Below are positions 1-10,166 of a stretch of 64,000 bases of DNA, piece by piece; within the stretch, counting starts at the first letter, position 1, and each line of letters starts with the position of its first letter. The position numbers were made by a program, and so were the translations under genes. The notes beneath the pieces are model-generated. The model had not been told where the DNA came from. It saw only the letters and a program-made list of their open reading frames with translations, and made no database searches. The stretch lies in NCBI GenBank assembly GCA_028868895.1, contig JAGWTP010000002.1, forward strand, positions 1-64,000, in the 5' to 3' direction. This DNA comes from Burkholderiales bacterium (lineage in GTDB: Bacteria > Pseudomonadota > Gammaproteobacteria > Burkholderiales > Burkholderiaceae_C).

Positions 1-221
1 ACATCGGCCGATCCCCCGAGGGGAGTAAGTGGCGCGGCTCCGAGCCGGCCTGCGCCGGCTTGGACGCCACGAACGCCGGCGGCGTCTCGCGGCCGGCGCG
101 GGCCGGCTTGGGAGCGGCCCGGCGCTCGGCCCGCGATCGGAGCCCCTCGGCCGATGAATACATCGGCCGATCCCCCGAGGGGATGCGGGCCGGCTTGGGA
201 GCGGCCCGGCGCTCGGCCCGC
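1..221. repeat. GC-rich composite direct repeat with internal hairpin
   Basis: A 24-base unit starting ACATCGGCCGAT occurs identically at 1-24 and 160-183. A 37-base unit starting GCGGGCCGGCTTGG occurs identically at 98-134 and 185-221. In the left copy the two units are separated by 73 bases, in the right copy by 1 base. Between the copies, 147-156 and 161-170 form a perfect 10-bp inverted repeat around the loop AATA, with TCGGCCGATG on the left arm. No convincing coding sequence covers it, although a short open frame exists. It lies downstream of dnaB and reaches the window edge, so the array may continue to the left. It resembles REP/BIME-like intergenic repeats. Whether it is repeated elsewhere in the genome cannot be seen here. 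Confidence 0.75.
147..170. terminator. Perfect 10-bp hairpin downstream of dnaB
   Basis: TCGGCCGATG and its exact complement flank a 4-base AATA loop. There is no T-run on either side, so it is not a classical intrinsic terminator. It may be a transcript-stabilising or REP-type hairpin at the 3' end of the dnaB transcript. The structure is visible; the function is inferred. Confidence 0.35.
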
Positions 222-272
222 AGCGCGGGGGTTGACTCAGGGTGGCTCATGCCGGCGCGCGGCGTGGCGACG

Positions 273-1691
273 TCAATAGTCGCCGCCCGCACTGCCCGGC
301 GCCAGGTTGTCGAACTTGGTCAGCGGCTTGTTGAAGAACAGCTTGACCGTGCCGGTGGGGCCGTTGCGCTGCTTGCCGATGATGATCTCGGCGACGCCGG
401 GTTCCTTGCTCGCGTCCTTGTTGTAGTAGTCGTCGCGGTAGATGAACATGATGACGTCGGCGTCCTGCTCGATCGCGCCGGACTCGCGCAGGTCGCTCAT
501 CATCGGCCGCTTGTCGGTGCGTGACTCGACGCTGCGGTTGAGCTGCGACAGCGCGATCACCGGGCACTGCAATTCCTTGGCCAGCGACTTCAGGCCGCGC
601 GAGATCTCGCCGATCACGGTGGCGCGGTTCTCGTCGTTGGTGCCGACGCTGCCGCTCATCAGTTGCAGGTAGTCGACCACGATCAGGCCGAGCTTGCCGC
701 ACTGGCGCGCCTGGCGCCGCGCCCGCGCGCGCAGCTCGCTCGGCGTGAGCGCGGCGCTCTCGTCGATGAACATGCTGACCGAGCCGAGCTTCTCGACGGC
801 CTCGGAAAGTCGGCCCCACTCGTCGTCCTTGAGCGCGCCGGTGCGAAGGTGCTGCTGGTCGATGCGCCCGAGCGAGCCGACCAGTCGCAGCGCCAGTTGC
901 GCCGCGCCCATTTCCATCGAGAACACCACCACCGGCAGGCCCTCGGCCACCGCCACATGCTCGGCGATGTTGAGCGCCAGCGCGGTCTTGCCCATCGACG
1001 GGCGTGCCGCCAGAACGATCAGATCGCCGGGCTGGAAGCCCGAGGTCATGCGGTCGAGATCGATATAGCCGCTGCGCACACCGGTCACCTCTTCGGCGCC
1101 GTTCTCGTGCAGTTCGGTGACGCGGTCGAGCAGTTGCACGACCAGCGTGTCCATGCTCTGGAAGCCCTGGCGCGAGCGCGAGCCTTCTTCGCCGATGCGA
1201 AAGATCTTGGCCTCGGCTTCGTCGAGGATTTCGGAGACGGCGCGGCCCTGCGGGTTGAAGGCGTTGGTGGCGATCTCGTCGCTGGCGGCGACCAGCTTGC
1301 GCAGCACCGCACGCTCGCGCACGATCTCGGCGTAGCGGCGCATGTTGGCCGCACTCGGCACGCTCTGCGCAAGAGCGTTCAGGTACACGAGCCCGCCGCA
1401 TTCGTCGGCCTTGCCCAGGCTTTGCAACTGCTCGAACACCGTGATCACGTCGGCCGGCTTGGTCGCGTTCACCAGCGCCCCGATCGCGGCGTAGATGAAG
1501 CGGTGTTCGTAGCGGTAGAAGTCGCTGTCGGTCAGCAGGTCGCCAGCGCGATCCCAGGCGCTGTTGTCGAGCAGCAGGCCGCCGAGCACGCTCTGTTCGG
1601 CCTCGACCGAATGCGGCGGTATGCGCAGGCGCGAGACTTCATCGTCGGCGCGGGCCGACTGGGATTCGGAAGGCTGGAACACGGCCGACAT
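273..1691 (-). CDS. dnaB: Replicative DNA helicase DnaB
   Basis: This is the hexameric 5'-3' helicase that unwinds DNA at the fork and recruits primase. The 472-residue protein has the N-terminal DnaB domain (motif HSVEAEQSVLGGLLLD at about 27-42) and the RecA-like C-terminal domain with Walker A ARPSMGKTAL (about 229-238) and Walker B LGLIVVDYLQL (about 335-343). Length is normal for the family. The Walker A region, a common intein site in DnaB, is uninterrupted. The ATG at 1691 is chosen because AGGAG lies six bases upstream; an in-frame ATG 57 bases earlier has no such support. It is the last gene of the rpsF cluster but is separated from rplI by a strong hairpin (1808-1830), so it probably also has its own promoter. 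Confidence 0.97.
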   Translation of the reverse strand: MSAVFQPSESQSARADDEVSRLRIPPHSVEAEQSVLGGLLLDNSAWDRAGDLLTDSDFYRYEHRFIYAAIGALVNATKPADVITVFEQLQSLGKADECGGLVYLNALAQSVPSAANMRRYAEIVRERAVLRKLVAASDEIATNAFNPQGRAVSEILDEAEAKIFRIGEEGSRSRQGFQSMDTLVVQLLDRVTELHENGAEEVTGVRSGYIDLDRMTSGFQPGDLIVLAARPSMGKTALALNIAEHVAVAEGLPVVVFSMEMGAAQLALRLVGSLGRIDQQHLRTGALKDDEWGRLSEAVEKLGSVSMFIDESAALTPSELRARARRQARQCGKLGLIVVDYLQLMSGSVGTNDENRATVIGEISRGLKSLAKELQCPVIALSQLNRSVESRTDKRPMMSDLRESGAIEQDADVIMFIYRDDYYNKDASKEPGVAEIIIGKQRNGPTGTVKLFFNKPLTKFDNLAPGSAGGDY

Positions 1692-1801
1692 CGGTGGCTC
1701 CTGTGAACGCACGCGCGGTCTTGCGAGGCGCGATGGCGCTGTGCGCAAGCCTGTGCATATCCGGTGAAAAGGCGGGTAAAAAGACCGAAAACGGGTCGCC
1801 C

Positions 1802-1830
1802 AAAGAGAAGGGCCGGCAATGCCGGCCCTT
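1802..1830 (-). terminator. Hairpin terminator after rplI
   Basis: On the minus strand AAGGGCCGGC and its exact complement flank a 3-base loop (1808-1830). A pyrimidine run with few T residues (CTCTTTG) follows. It sits between the rplI stop and dnaB and should end or reduce ribosomal-protein transcription before dnaB. The T-tract is weak, so read-through is likely. Confidence 0.6.
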
Positions 1831-1849
1831 CGTCGAGCGCAGCGAAACC

Positions 1850-2302
1850 TTAGTCGGTTTCGCCCAAAATCACAACCTTGACTTCCACCACCACATCGGT
1901 GTGCGGTGCCACGCTCACGGTGTGCTCGCCCACGGTCTTCAGCGGGCCGCTCGGCATGCGCACTTGCGACTTGAGGACCTTGAAGTCGATGCGGGTCAGC
2001 GCGTCGGCGATGTCGGCGTTCGTGACCGAACCGAACAGGCGGCCGTCGACACCGGCCTTTTGCGTGATGTGGACGGTGCGTCCGCTCATCTTCTCGCCCA
2101 GCGCGTTGGCGGCGGCGAGCTTGTCGGCGGCGGCCTTCTCGAGTTCGGCGCGCTTGACCTCGAACTCCTTGATCGCCGATTCGGTCGCGCGACGCGCGGC
2201 GCGGGTCGGGATCAGGAAGTTGCGGGCGTAACCGTCCTTGACCTTGACGACGTCGCCGAGGTTGCCGAGGTTGACGACTTTTTCCAGCAGGATGACTTGC
2301 AT
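1850..2302 (-). CDS. rplI: 50S ribosomal protein L9
   Basis: L9 binds 23S rRNA at the base of the L1 stalk and helps to keep the reading frame. The 150-residue product begins [19 protein letters not shown], the conserved N-terminal rRNA-binding domain, followed by the long connecting helix and a C-terminal domain ending [13 protein letters not shown]. The ATG at 2302 follows AGGAG closely and gives the standard family N-terminus; the open frame extends 24 codons further upstream without support. The spacing of 11 bases after rpsR indicates co-transcription. Confidence 0.97.
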   Translation of the reverse strand: MQVILLEKVVNLGNLGDVVKVKDGYARNFLIPTRAARRATESAIKEFEVKRAELEKAAADKLAAANALGEKMSGRTVHITQKAGVDGRLFGSVTNADIADALTRIDFKVLKSQVRMPSGPLKTVGEHTVSVAPHTDVVVEVKVVILGETD

Positions 2303-2313
2303 GCGGGTGCTCC

Positions 2314-2604
2314 TCAGACCTTGTGCTGGTCGCTGTACGGCAGCATCGCCAGGAAGCGCGCGCGCTTGATGCACGTCGTCAGCTGGCGCTGGAAGAACGC
2401 ACGCGTGCCGGTCAGGCGGGCGGGCGTGATCTTGCCGTTTTCACCGATGAAGTCGCGCAGCGTGTCGATGTCTTTGTAATCGATCTGCTTGACGCCGGTG
2501 ACCGTGAAGCGGCAAAAGCGCTTGCGACGGAACAGCAGCGACTGGGTATTGCGCTTGGGCTTGCGGTCCTTCGAGAACCGACCTTTACCACGTGGCGGGG
2601 GCAT
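2314..2604 (-). CDS. rpsR: 30S ribosomal protein S18
   Basis: S18 pairs with S6 on the 30S platform. The 96-residue protein has the family signature from about residue 31 ([18 protein letters not shown]) and the basic C-terminal region ending [18 protein letters not shown]. It has a slightly extended basic N-terminus ([20 protein letters not shown]), as is usual in Betaproteobacteria. It lies between priB and rplI in the canonical order. As the S6 partner it probably takes part in S6:S18 feedback on the rpsF leader. Confidence 0.97.
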   Translation of the reverse strand: MPPPRGKGRFSKDRKPKRNTQSLLFRRKRFCRFTVTGVKQIDYKDIDTLRDFIGENGKITPARLTGTRAFFQRQLTTCIKRARFLAMLPYSDQHKV

Positions 2605-2656
2605 AGAACACCTCTTTCAAAATTTCGAACAGTGAGCGGGTTGCGGTCGACTGACC

Positions 2657-2938
2657 TCAATCGAGCTCGGTGACATGGAACACGACACCTCGGCCGTTGC
2701 GCTGTGAGCCCAGGAAGCCGGCAAAGCCGTGGCTGCTTCCCATCTCGAGTTTCGCGACTCGCTGCGTGATCTCGCCGATCGCCCTGGCCTTGATCTCGAA
2801 CCAGACCTTGCGGGTCTGGCCGTCTTGCAGAACCTCGGATTCGTGCTTCAGGCTCAAATCGAGGGCCGGCAAACCCGCCGGGGTGTAACGCAACGCGCCT
2901 CGCTCCACCAGTTGCGCCGTCAGAACCAGCCGGTTCAT
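2657..2938 (-). CDS. priB: Primosomal replication protein N (PriB)
   Basis: PriB is a small single-stranded-DNA-binding OB-fold protein that works with PriA and DnaT in replication restart. The 93-residue sequence MNRLVLTAQLVERGALRYTP to GRGVVFHVTELD is typical: LDLSLKHESE in the first strands and VWFEIKARAIGEI in the middle. It is placed between rpsF and rpsR, the standard position in Beta- and Gammaproteobacteria, which supports the call because single-domain OB proteins are hard to separate by sequence alone. The start codon has no strong Shine-Dalgarno site, suggesting coupling to rpsF translation. Confidence 0.95.
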   Translation of the reverse strand: MNRLVLTAQLVERGALRYTPAGLPALDLSLKHESEVLQDGQTRKVWFEIKARAIGEITQRVAKLEMGSSHGFAGFLGSQRNGRGVVFHVTELD

Positions 2939-2979
2939 TCAAGCGCTGCGGCGACCGCGCAGACCTGTGTCTTGCATCG

Positions 2980-3411
2980 TCAGGCCGACGCCTCCTGCGC
3001 CGGGCGTTCCTGACGCTCTTGACGTTCCTGGCGTTCCGGACGATCGGAGCGATCCTGCGAAGGCGACGACGTCTTGCGCGAGTCTTCGCGCTCGACCATC
3101 TTCATCATCACCGACGGTCCGCTCGGGGCCTCGTCCTGCAGCACGGTGAGGTGGCGGATCACGGCGTCGTTGAAACGGAAACCCGTTTCCAGCTCGACCA
3201 GCACTTCCTTGCTGCACTCGATGTTCAGGCACAGGTAGTGCGTCTTGGCGAGCTTCTGGATCATGTAGGCCATCTGGCGACGGCCCCAGTCTTCGACGCG
3301 GTGCACCTTGCCGCCGCCGGCGGTGATGACACCCTTGTAGCGTTCCAGCATGGCCGGAACCTGTTCGCTTTGATCCGGGTGGATCAGCAACACGATTTCA
3401 TAGTGACGCAT
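2980..3411 (-). CDS. rpsF: 30S ribosomal protein S6
   Basis: S6 forms the S6:S18 heterodimer on the 30S platform. It is 143 residues: a standard S6 domain ([20 protein letters not shown] to about 100) and a long hydrophilic C-terminal tail. The tail ends in repeated Glu-Arg-Gln triplets before PAQEASA, encoded by four imperfect 9-base units at 3004-3039. E. coli S6 also carries a variable acidic tail, modified by RimK; I see no rimK in this window. AAGGAG lies just upstream of the ATG. It is the first gene of the cluster, with a promoter-like element about 120 bases upstream. Confidence 0.97.
   Translation of the reverse strand: MRHYEIVLLIHPDQSEQVPAMLERYKGVITAGGGKVHRVEDWGRRQMAYMIQKLAKTHYLCLNIECSKEVLVELETGFRFNDAVIRHLTVLQDEAPSGPSVMMKMVEREDSRKTSSPSQDRSDRPERQERQERQERPAQEASA
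3004..3039. repeat. Four tandem 9-base units in the rpsF 3' end
   Basis: The plus-strand units are GCGTTCCTG, ACGCTCTTG, ACGTTCCTG and GCGTTCCGG. They encode Glu-Arg-Gln triplets in the S6 tail. Unit length is a multiple of three, so copy-number change would lengthen or shorten the tail without a frameshift. Confidence 0.75.
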
Positions 3412-3533
3412 TGATACTCCTTGTGGTTTCCGTGACCGCCGCCGGGCACCGAGATTGTTGGTGGCCCTGGACAGTTGCGGTTGTTGAAGCCACCCCGAAG
3501 CGTCAGACCCGGGTGTGGCAAGGCGAGCCTGCG

Positions 3534-3562
3534 ATTGTAGCCCGGTTCGGCTTCGGTGCGAC
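3534..3562 (-). promoter_or_regulatory. Likely promoter of the rpsF cluster
   Basis: The minus strand reads GGGCTACAATCG with a near-consensus -10 box, TACAAT (3534-3539). The matching -35 position (about 3557-3562) is weak. It predicts a leader of roughly 115 bases ahead of rpsF, long enough for the S6:S18 autoregulatory structure known from other bacteria. That structure was not folded here. Confidence 0.5.
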
Positions 3563-3592
3563 CCTTGGTGAGATGGCGCTCACCGGCGTGCG

Positions 3593-5662
3593 CTACGGCT
3601 GGCGCAGGCTGCGAACGAACTGGCGCTGCTGCGCGGTGGGCGACGGCGTCAGAAGGCTCACGATCACGCAGACCGCGAAACCCAGCGGCACGCCGAATGC
3701 GCCGGCCGAGACCGGCAGGATGCCGAACCACAGGTCGGCCGGCACGCCGACCCCAAAAACGGTGCGCAACCACGGCTCGTTGCGCACCAGGTAGTACAGC
3801 GTCAGCGCCAGGCCGCTGGCCATGCCGCACAGCGCGCCCCACTTGTTGGCGCGGCTCCAGAAGATGCCCAGCACCAGCGCCGGGAAGAACGCCGAGGCGG
3901 CAATCGAGAACGCTGCGGTGACGAGGAACAGGATGTCGGCCGGCCGCTGCGCGGCCACCGCCGCCGCGGTCAGGGCCGCCACCAACAGCAGCACCTTGGA
4001 GACCGTGACACGGCGCGCGGTCGACGCCTGCGGGCCGATCATCTTGTAGTACAGGTCGTGCGACAGCGCGTTGGAGATCGTCAGCAGCAACCCGTCGGCG
4101 GTCGACAGCGCGGCGGCCAGACCGCCGGCGGCCACCAACCCCGAGATCACGTAAGGCAAGCCGGCGATCTCGGGGGTGGCGAGCACCACCAGATCGGCGC
4201 CGATGCGGATCTCGCCGAGTTGCAGCACGCCGTCGTGGTTGATGTCGACCACCGACACCAGCGACGGATCGACCTTCGACCAGTTCGCGATCCACACCGG
4301 CAGTTGATCGAAACGCTGGCCCACCAGGTGGTTGAACACCTCGAACTTCACCAGCACCGCCAGCGCCGATGCGCTCAGGTACAGCAGCAGGATGAAGAAC
4401 AGCGACCACGCGACCGATTCACGCGCCGCCCGCACCGAGGACGTGGTGTAGCTGCGCATCAGGATGTGCGGCAGCGCCGCGGTGCCCACCATCAGGCAGA
4501 ACACCAGCGCGATGAAATTGCGCCGCGACTCGTTGTAGGCCTTGCGTTGCGCCGGTGTGCCGTCGGGGTCTCCGGCAAACGGTTGCGCGTGCGCAGGCAT
4601 GCCGGCCAGTGGCCGGGCGCGGGCTTCGTTGGCAGCCTGCGCACGGGTCCAGGCGTCGCGCGCCGATGCTTCGTTTTTCGGTAGCGCGGCAATTGCCTTG
4701 TCGGCGGCCTGGATGTCGCGCAGCGGTGCATTCGCAGCTTTCAGGTCACGACTGCGCTGGCGCGCCTCGGCCCGGTCGGCGACGAGCGCCGCAGCAACGT
4801 CCTTCAGCTTGTTCGCGTAGTCGTCGGCACGGGCCTGGAACAGCGCGCGGACCTCGAGTTCCTTCGGGTCGTGCAGCAACTGCTGCTCGCGCTCGCTGAC
4901 CTTGGCCAGTTGCTGGCCGACCCCCCATTGCGGCACCGGCACGCCGGTCTGCTGGACCGACAGCCACACCACGGGGATCAGGTACGCGATCGACAAGATG
5001 ATGTACTGGGCGACCTGCGTCCAGGTGACCGCACGCATGCCGCCGAGGAACGAGCACACCAGCACGCCGCCGAGGCCGAGAAAGATGCCGAGCACGAAGT
5101 CCACGCCGGTCAACTGCGACGTGATCAGGCCGACGCCGTAGATCTGGGCCACCAGGTAGACGAAGGAACACAGGATCGCCGCCAGCAGGCCGACCCCGCG
5201 GGCGGCGTTGCCACCGTAGCGTTCGGCCAGAAAATCGGGGATCGTGAACGCACCGAACTTGCGAAGGTACGGTGCCAGCAGCACCGCCACGAGCACGAAG
5301 CCGCCGGTCCAGCCCATCACATAGGCAAGGCCACCGTAACCCTGCAGGTACAGCGTGCCGGCCAGGCCGATGAACGAGGCCGCCGACATCCAGTCGGCCG
5401 CGGTCGCCATGCCGTTGTACATCGCCGGCACGCGCCGCCCGGCGACGTAGTACTCCGCCGCGTCGGTGGTTCGGCTGATGATGCCGATCCCGGCATACAG
5501 ACCGACCGTGGCGAGCAGGAAGACCACGCCGATCCAGCGCCGCGGCAGGCCCATCCGCTCCAGCACCGCGAGCACCCCGACGAAGGCGATGAAGCCCGCG
5601 GTGTAGCGCAGGTAGATGCGGTCGAGCCGGTGCCTGAAGGCAGCGGAGTCGGCCCGGGTCAC
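3593..5662 (-). CDS. Large sodium:solute symporter (VC_2705 / ActP-like)
   Basis: This is an inner-membrane Na+-coupled transporter of the SSS family, in the large VC_2705-type subgroup related to acetate permease; the substrate is not determined. The 689-residue protein has many hydrophobic segments. A charged, non-hydrophobic insert runs from about 241 to 380 (rich in Ala, Arg, Asp and Glu), and a Ca2+-site-like motif DINHDGVLQLGE lies at about 473-484 in another loop. The conserved SSS segment VAAGGLAAALSTADGLLLTISNA is present later. The chosen GTG at 5662 lies one base after the stop of the partner gene and follows AGGACGAC; an upstream GTG at 5683 would overlap the partner. It forms a transcription unit with the DUF4212 gene. 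Confidence 0.85.
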   Translation of the reverse strand: MTRADSAAFRHRLDRIYLRYTAGFIAFVGVLAVLERMGLPRRWIGVVFLLATVGLYAGIGIISRTTDAAEYYVAGRRVPAMYNGMATAADWMSAASFIGLAGTLYLQGYGGLAYVMGWTGGFVLVAVLLAPYLRKFGAFTIPDFLAERYGGNAARGVGLLAAILCSFVYLVAQIYGVGLITSQLTGVDFVLGIFLGLGGVLVCSFLGGMRAVTWTQVAQYIILSIAYLIPVVWLSVQQTGVPVPQWGVGQQLAKVSEREQQLLHDPKELEVRALFQARADDYANKLKDVAAALVADRAEARQRSRDLKAANAPLRDIQAADKAIAALPKNEASARDAWTRAQAANEARARPLAGMPAHAQPFAGDPDGTPAQRKAYNESRRNFIALVFCLMVGTAALPHILMRSYTTSSVRAARESVAWSLFFILLLYLSASALAVLVKFEVFNHLVGQRFDQLPVWIANWSKVDPSLVSVVDINHDGVLQLGEIRIGADLVVLATPEIAGLPYVISGLVAAGGLAAALSTADGLLLTISNALSHDLYYKMIGPQASTARRVTVSKVLLLVAALTAAAVAAQRPADILFLVTAAFSIAASAFFPALVLGIFWSRANKWGALCGMASGLALTLYYLVRNEPWLRTVFGVGVPADLWFGILPVSAGAFGVPLGFAVCVIVSLLTPSPTAQQRQFVRSLRQP

Positions 5663-5663
5663 G

Positions 5664-5921
5664 TCAGTCGTCCTGCACGACACCGCTGGCGTCGTCGAGG
5701 CGGCCCATCAGGCGCGCATACAGGACCACCAGCACCAGATACATGATCGGCGCGCCCTGGGCAGCGACCCAAAAGCTGAACGGCCAGCCAAGAAAGTGGC
5801 CGTTCAACTCGCGCGCGAAGTACGCGACGCCGAATGTCACGCCGAACCACACGGCGAGTAGCGCCTCGCTGATCCGCCGCCTTGTGCGCCAGCGACGGCG
5901 CGCCGCTTCATCCGCCGACAT
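5664..5921 (-). CDS. DUF4212 small membrane subunit of the symporter
   Basis: An 85-residue protein with two hydrophobic segments (about 20-35 and 52-72) and the family pattern ELNGHFLGWPFSFWVAAQGA. DUF4212 proteins are encoded directly before VC_2705-type sodium:solute symporters and are thought to be accessory subunits, much as YjcH accompanies ActP. The stop codon is one base from the GTG of the symporter, so translation is probably coupled. The ATG at 5921 gives the standard family start; the open frame extends further upstream into a non-conserved region. Confidence 0.85.
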   Translation of the reverse strand: MSADEAARRRWRTRRRISEALLAVWFGVTFGVAYFARELNGHFLGWPFSFWVAAQGAPIMYLVLVVLYARLMGRLDDASGVVQDD

Positions 5922-6145
5922 CGTCGCAACGCGTGGGTAGATCGGTGAGCAGCGCCAACATGGCTCGTGCAAGCATCGCTTATTGTGCAACCCGTCATGA
6001 CCGCGGCCCGCGCCGGTGCGAAACTCCCGCCCTGGGGATTCCCCGCAGCCACCACCTGTGAAAACATGCCGGGGCTGGCTCGCAGGCGCCACCTCACGTC
6101 GAACCTGCAATCCCCGGCCGATGGCCCGACCCGGAAGGCGAAGCG

Positions 6146-7459
6146 ATGAACAACTCCGACAGTGCAAGGTCTACCCCCACCGCGGCAGGTGCGCCGGCGC
6201 CCGATGCCTGGCAAGCCACGCGCGCGCAGACCTCGTTGGCCACGCAGATGCTCAAGGACGAAGACGAATACCTCGCCCCCGAGAAGCACGACATCGGCCG
6301 ACAGACCGGCGTCAACGAGCGCGAGTTGTTCGTCTCCTGCGATCCGGCGCTGGCCATGCAGCAGCAGTTCGAACACCTGCACCCGGAGTTCATTGCGGTC
6401 CACGACATCGCAACCGCGTCGTCGCGCCGCTTGCTGGCCGGCATCGCCGCGGCCGGCGGGCGGGCGGTGCAAAAACTCGTGATCCGCCGCCAGGGTTACG
6501 GCACCGCGTTGGCAAGCCTCGAGTTCGTCGAGTTGCCGGCAGCAGATGGCGGCGTGTTGCGGATGTACTCGACCGAGGTCGACGCCGACACCGTCGCCCG
6601 CCATGGCCTGTCGCGCATGCTGCTGGCGTTCAGCCGGCTGGGCGTGATCATGGTCGGCGACCTGCCCGCTCACTCGATCGCCTCGGCGTTGAAGCCGTTC
6701 CAGGAGTTCATGCTCAGCGGCCCGTGGCCGAACCGCCAATTGCTGCTGCTGCCGCTCGCGTCGGGCAACGCCCTCGCGGCGCAGGGCGCTGAACTGGCTC
6801 GCGGCACCGGCGTGAACGTGCGCACCACCCCACAGGTCACGCGCCCGGCCGATGCCTGGGGCTTCATCAACGGCACCTGGGCTCGTTTGGGCGAACTCGG
6901 CCCGACGGATGTCCGCCGCGCGGCCATGCCCGCAGGCGCCGCAGGCAGCAGCGCAACTGCTCCATCGCGACCGATGGACGTCGTCGGCAAGCCGCCGGCC
7001 GTCGCGGGTGCGCGCGCCGCCACCGACCCGCTGACGATGCGGCCGATGCCGTCCGTGAGTTCGGCCGCCGCGCGCGCGGCGGCACCGAGGAGCCTGCTGG
7101 ATCGCTATGTGCAGCAACTCGCGGAACTGCCCGGCATGGTGAGCTGCTGTGTGTTCGACGTGGCCAGCGGGCTGGAAGTCACCCACGCCGGCGCCAGCCC
7201 CGGCGCGGCCGACCTGGCCATGCACGGCAAGGCGCTGCTGGCCGGCATGAGCGCCAGCAGCCGCAGCCTGGGGTTGGGGCACACCTTGCCCGAGGCCGCC
7301 ATCACGCTGGGCTCGCACCACCTGCTGCTGCGCGCCGTGCCGGGTCACCCGGGCCTGGCACTGCACGCCGCGCTCGACAAGGCCAGCGCCAACTTAACGC
7401 TGGCGCGGCTCCAAGTGCAACGCATGGACACGCTGTTCGGCCCGCCGGCACGCACGTAG
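6146..7459 (+). CDS. Uncharacterised protein with roadblock/LC7-like C-terminus
   Basis: The 437-residue soluble protein has no signal peptide or membrane segment. Three parts can be seen: a conserved-looking N-terminal region (about 20-240, including VSCDPALAMQQQFEHLHPEF and later FSRLGVIMVGDLPAHSIASALKPF); a low-complexity Ala/Pro/Arg linker (about 255-320); and a C-terminal domain (about 325-430, from SLLDRYVQQLAELPGMVSC). The C-terminal pattern of a helix, 'LPGM..CCVFD..SGLEVTHAG', a helix and 'LHAALDKASANLTLARLQ' resembles roadblock/LC7 domains, which in bacteria pair with small GTPases and polarity proteins. No such GTPase is adjacent. GGAAGG precedes the ATG. The name is tentative and the function unknown. 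Confidence 0.7.
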   Translation: MNNSDSARSTPTAAGAPAPDAWQATRAQTSLATQMLKDEDEYLAPEKHDIGRQTGVNERELFVSCDPALAMQQQFEHLHPEFIAVHDIATASSRRLLAGIAAAGGRAVQKLVIRRQGYGTALASLEFVELPAADGGVLRMYSTEVDADTVARHGLSRMLLAFSRLGVIMVGDLPAHSIASALKPFQEFMLSGPWPNRQLLLLPLASGNALAAQGAELARGTGVNVRTTPQVTRPADAWGFINGTWARLGELGPTDVRRAAMPAGAAGSSATAPSRPMDVVGKPPAVAGARAATDPLTMRPMPSVSSAAARAAAPRSLLDRYVQQLAELPGMVSCCVFDVASGLEVTHAGASPGAADLAMHGKALLAGMSASSRSLGLGHTLPEAAITLGSHHLLLRAVPGHPGLALHAALDKASANLTLARLQVQRMDTLFGPPART

Positions 7460-7477
7460 CCGGGCGCCGCGCCCGGC
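7459..7477. terminator. GC-only hairpin between convergent genes
   Basis: GCCGGGCG (7459-7466), the spacer CCG and CGCCCGGC (7470-7477) form a perfect 8-bp stem between the ends of the roadblock-like gene and clpB. There is no T-run on either side. It may act as a bidirectional barrier or a stabilising 3' hairpin. Confidence 0.35.
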
Positions 7478-7493
7478 GGCGCCCAGGCGCGGG

Positions 7494-10088
<2,595 letters not shown>

Positions 10089-10115
10089 GGGGAAACTCCT
10101 CCGATTGCGTTGGAC

Positions 10116-10141
10116 GTGAGGGGGTTCGGTCGATTTTCAAG
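10116..10141 (-). promoter_or_regulatory. Sigma-32-like heat-shock promoter of clpB
   Basis: The minus strand has CTTGAAA (10135-10141), an 11-base spacer, then CCCCTCAC (10116-10123). The heat-shock sigma consensus is CTTGAAA followed by CCCCAT-T after about 11-16 bases, so the -35 matches fully and the -10 partly. It lies about 30-50 bases before the clpB ATG, in the only gap of the surrounding gene chain. Confidence 0.6.
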
Positions 10142-10166
10142 CCGCGACGCCGCCCCCGGCTTGCTC

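Noticed and set aside
960-1020. Possible intein in DnaB at the Walker A site
   Set aside because: The P-loop and its flanks are continuous, and protein length is standard.
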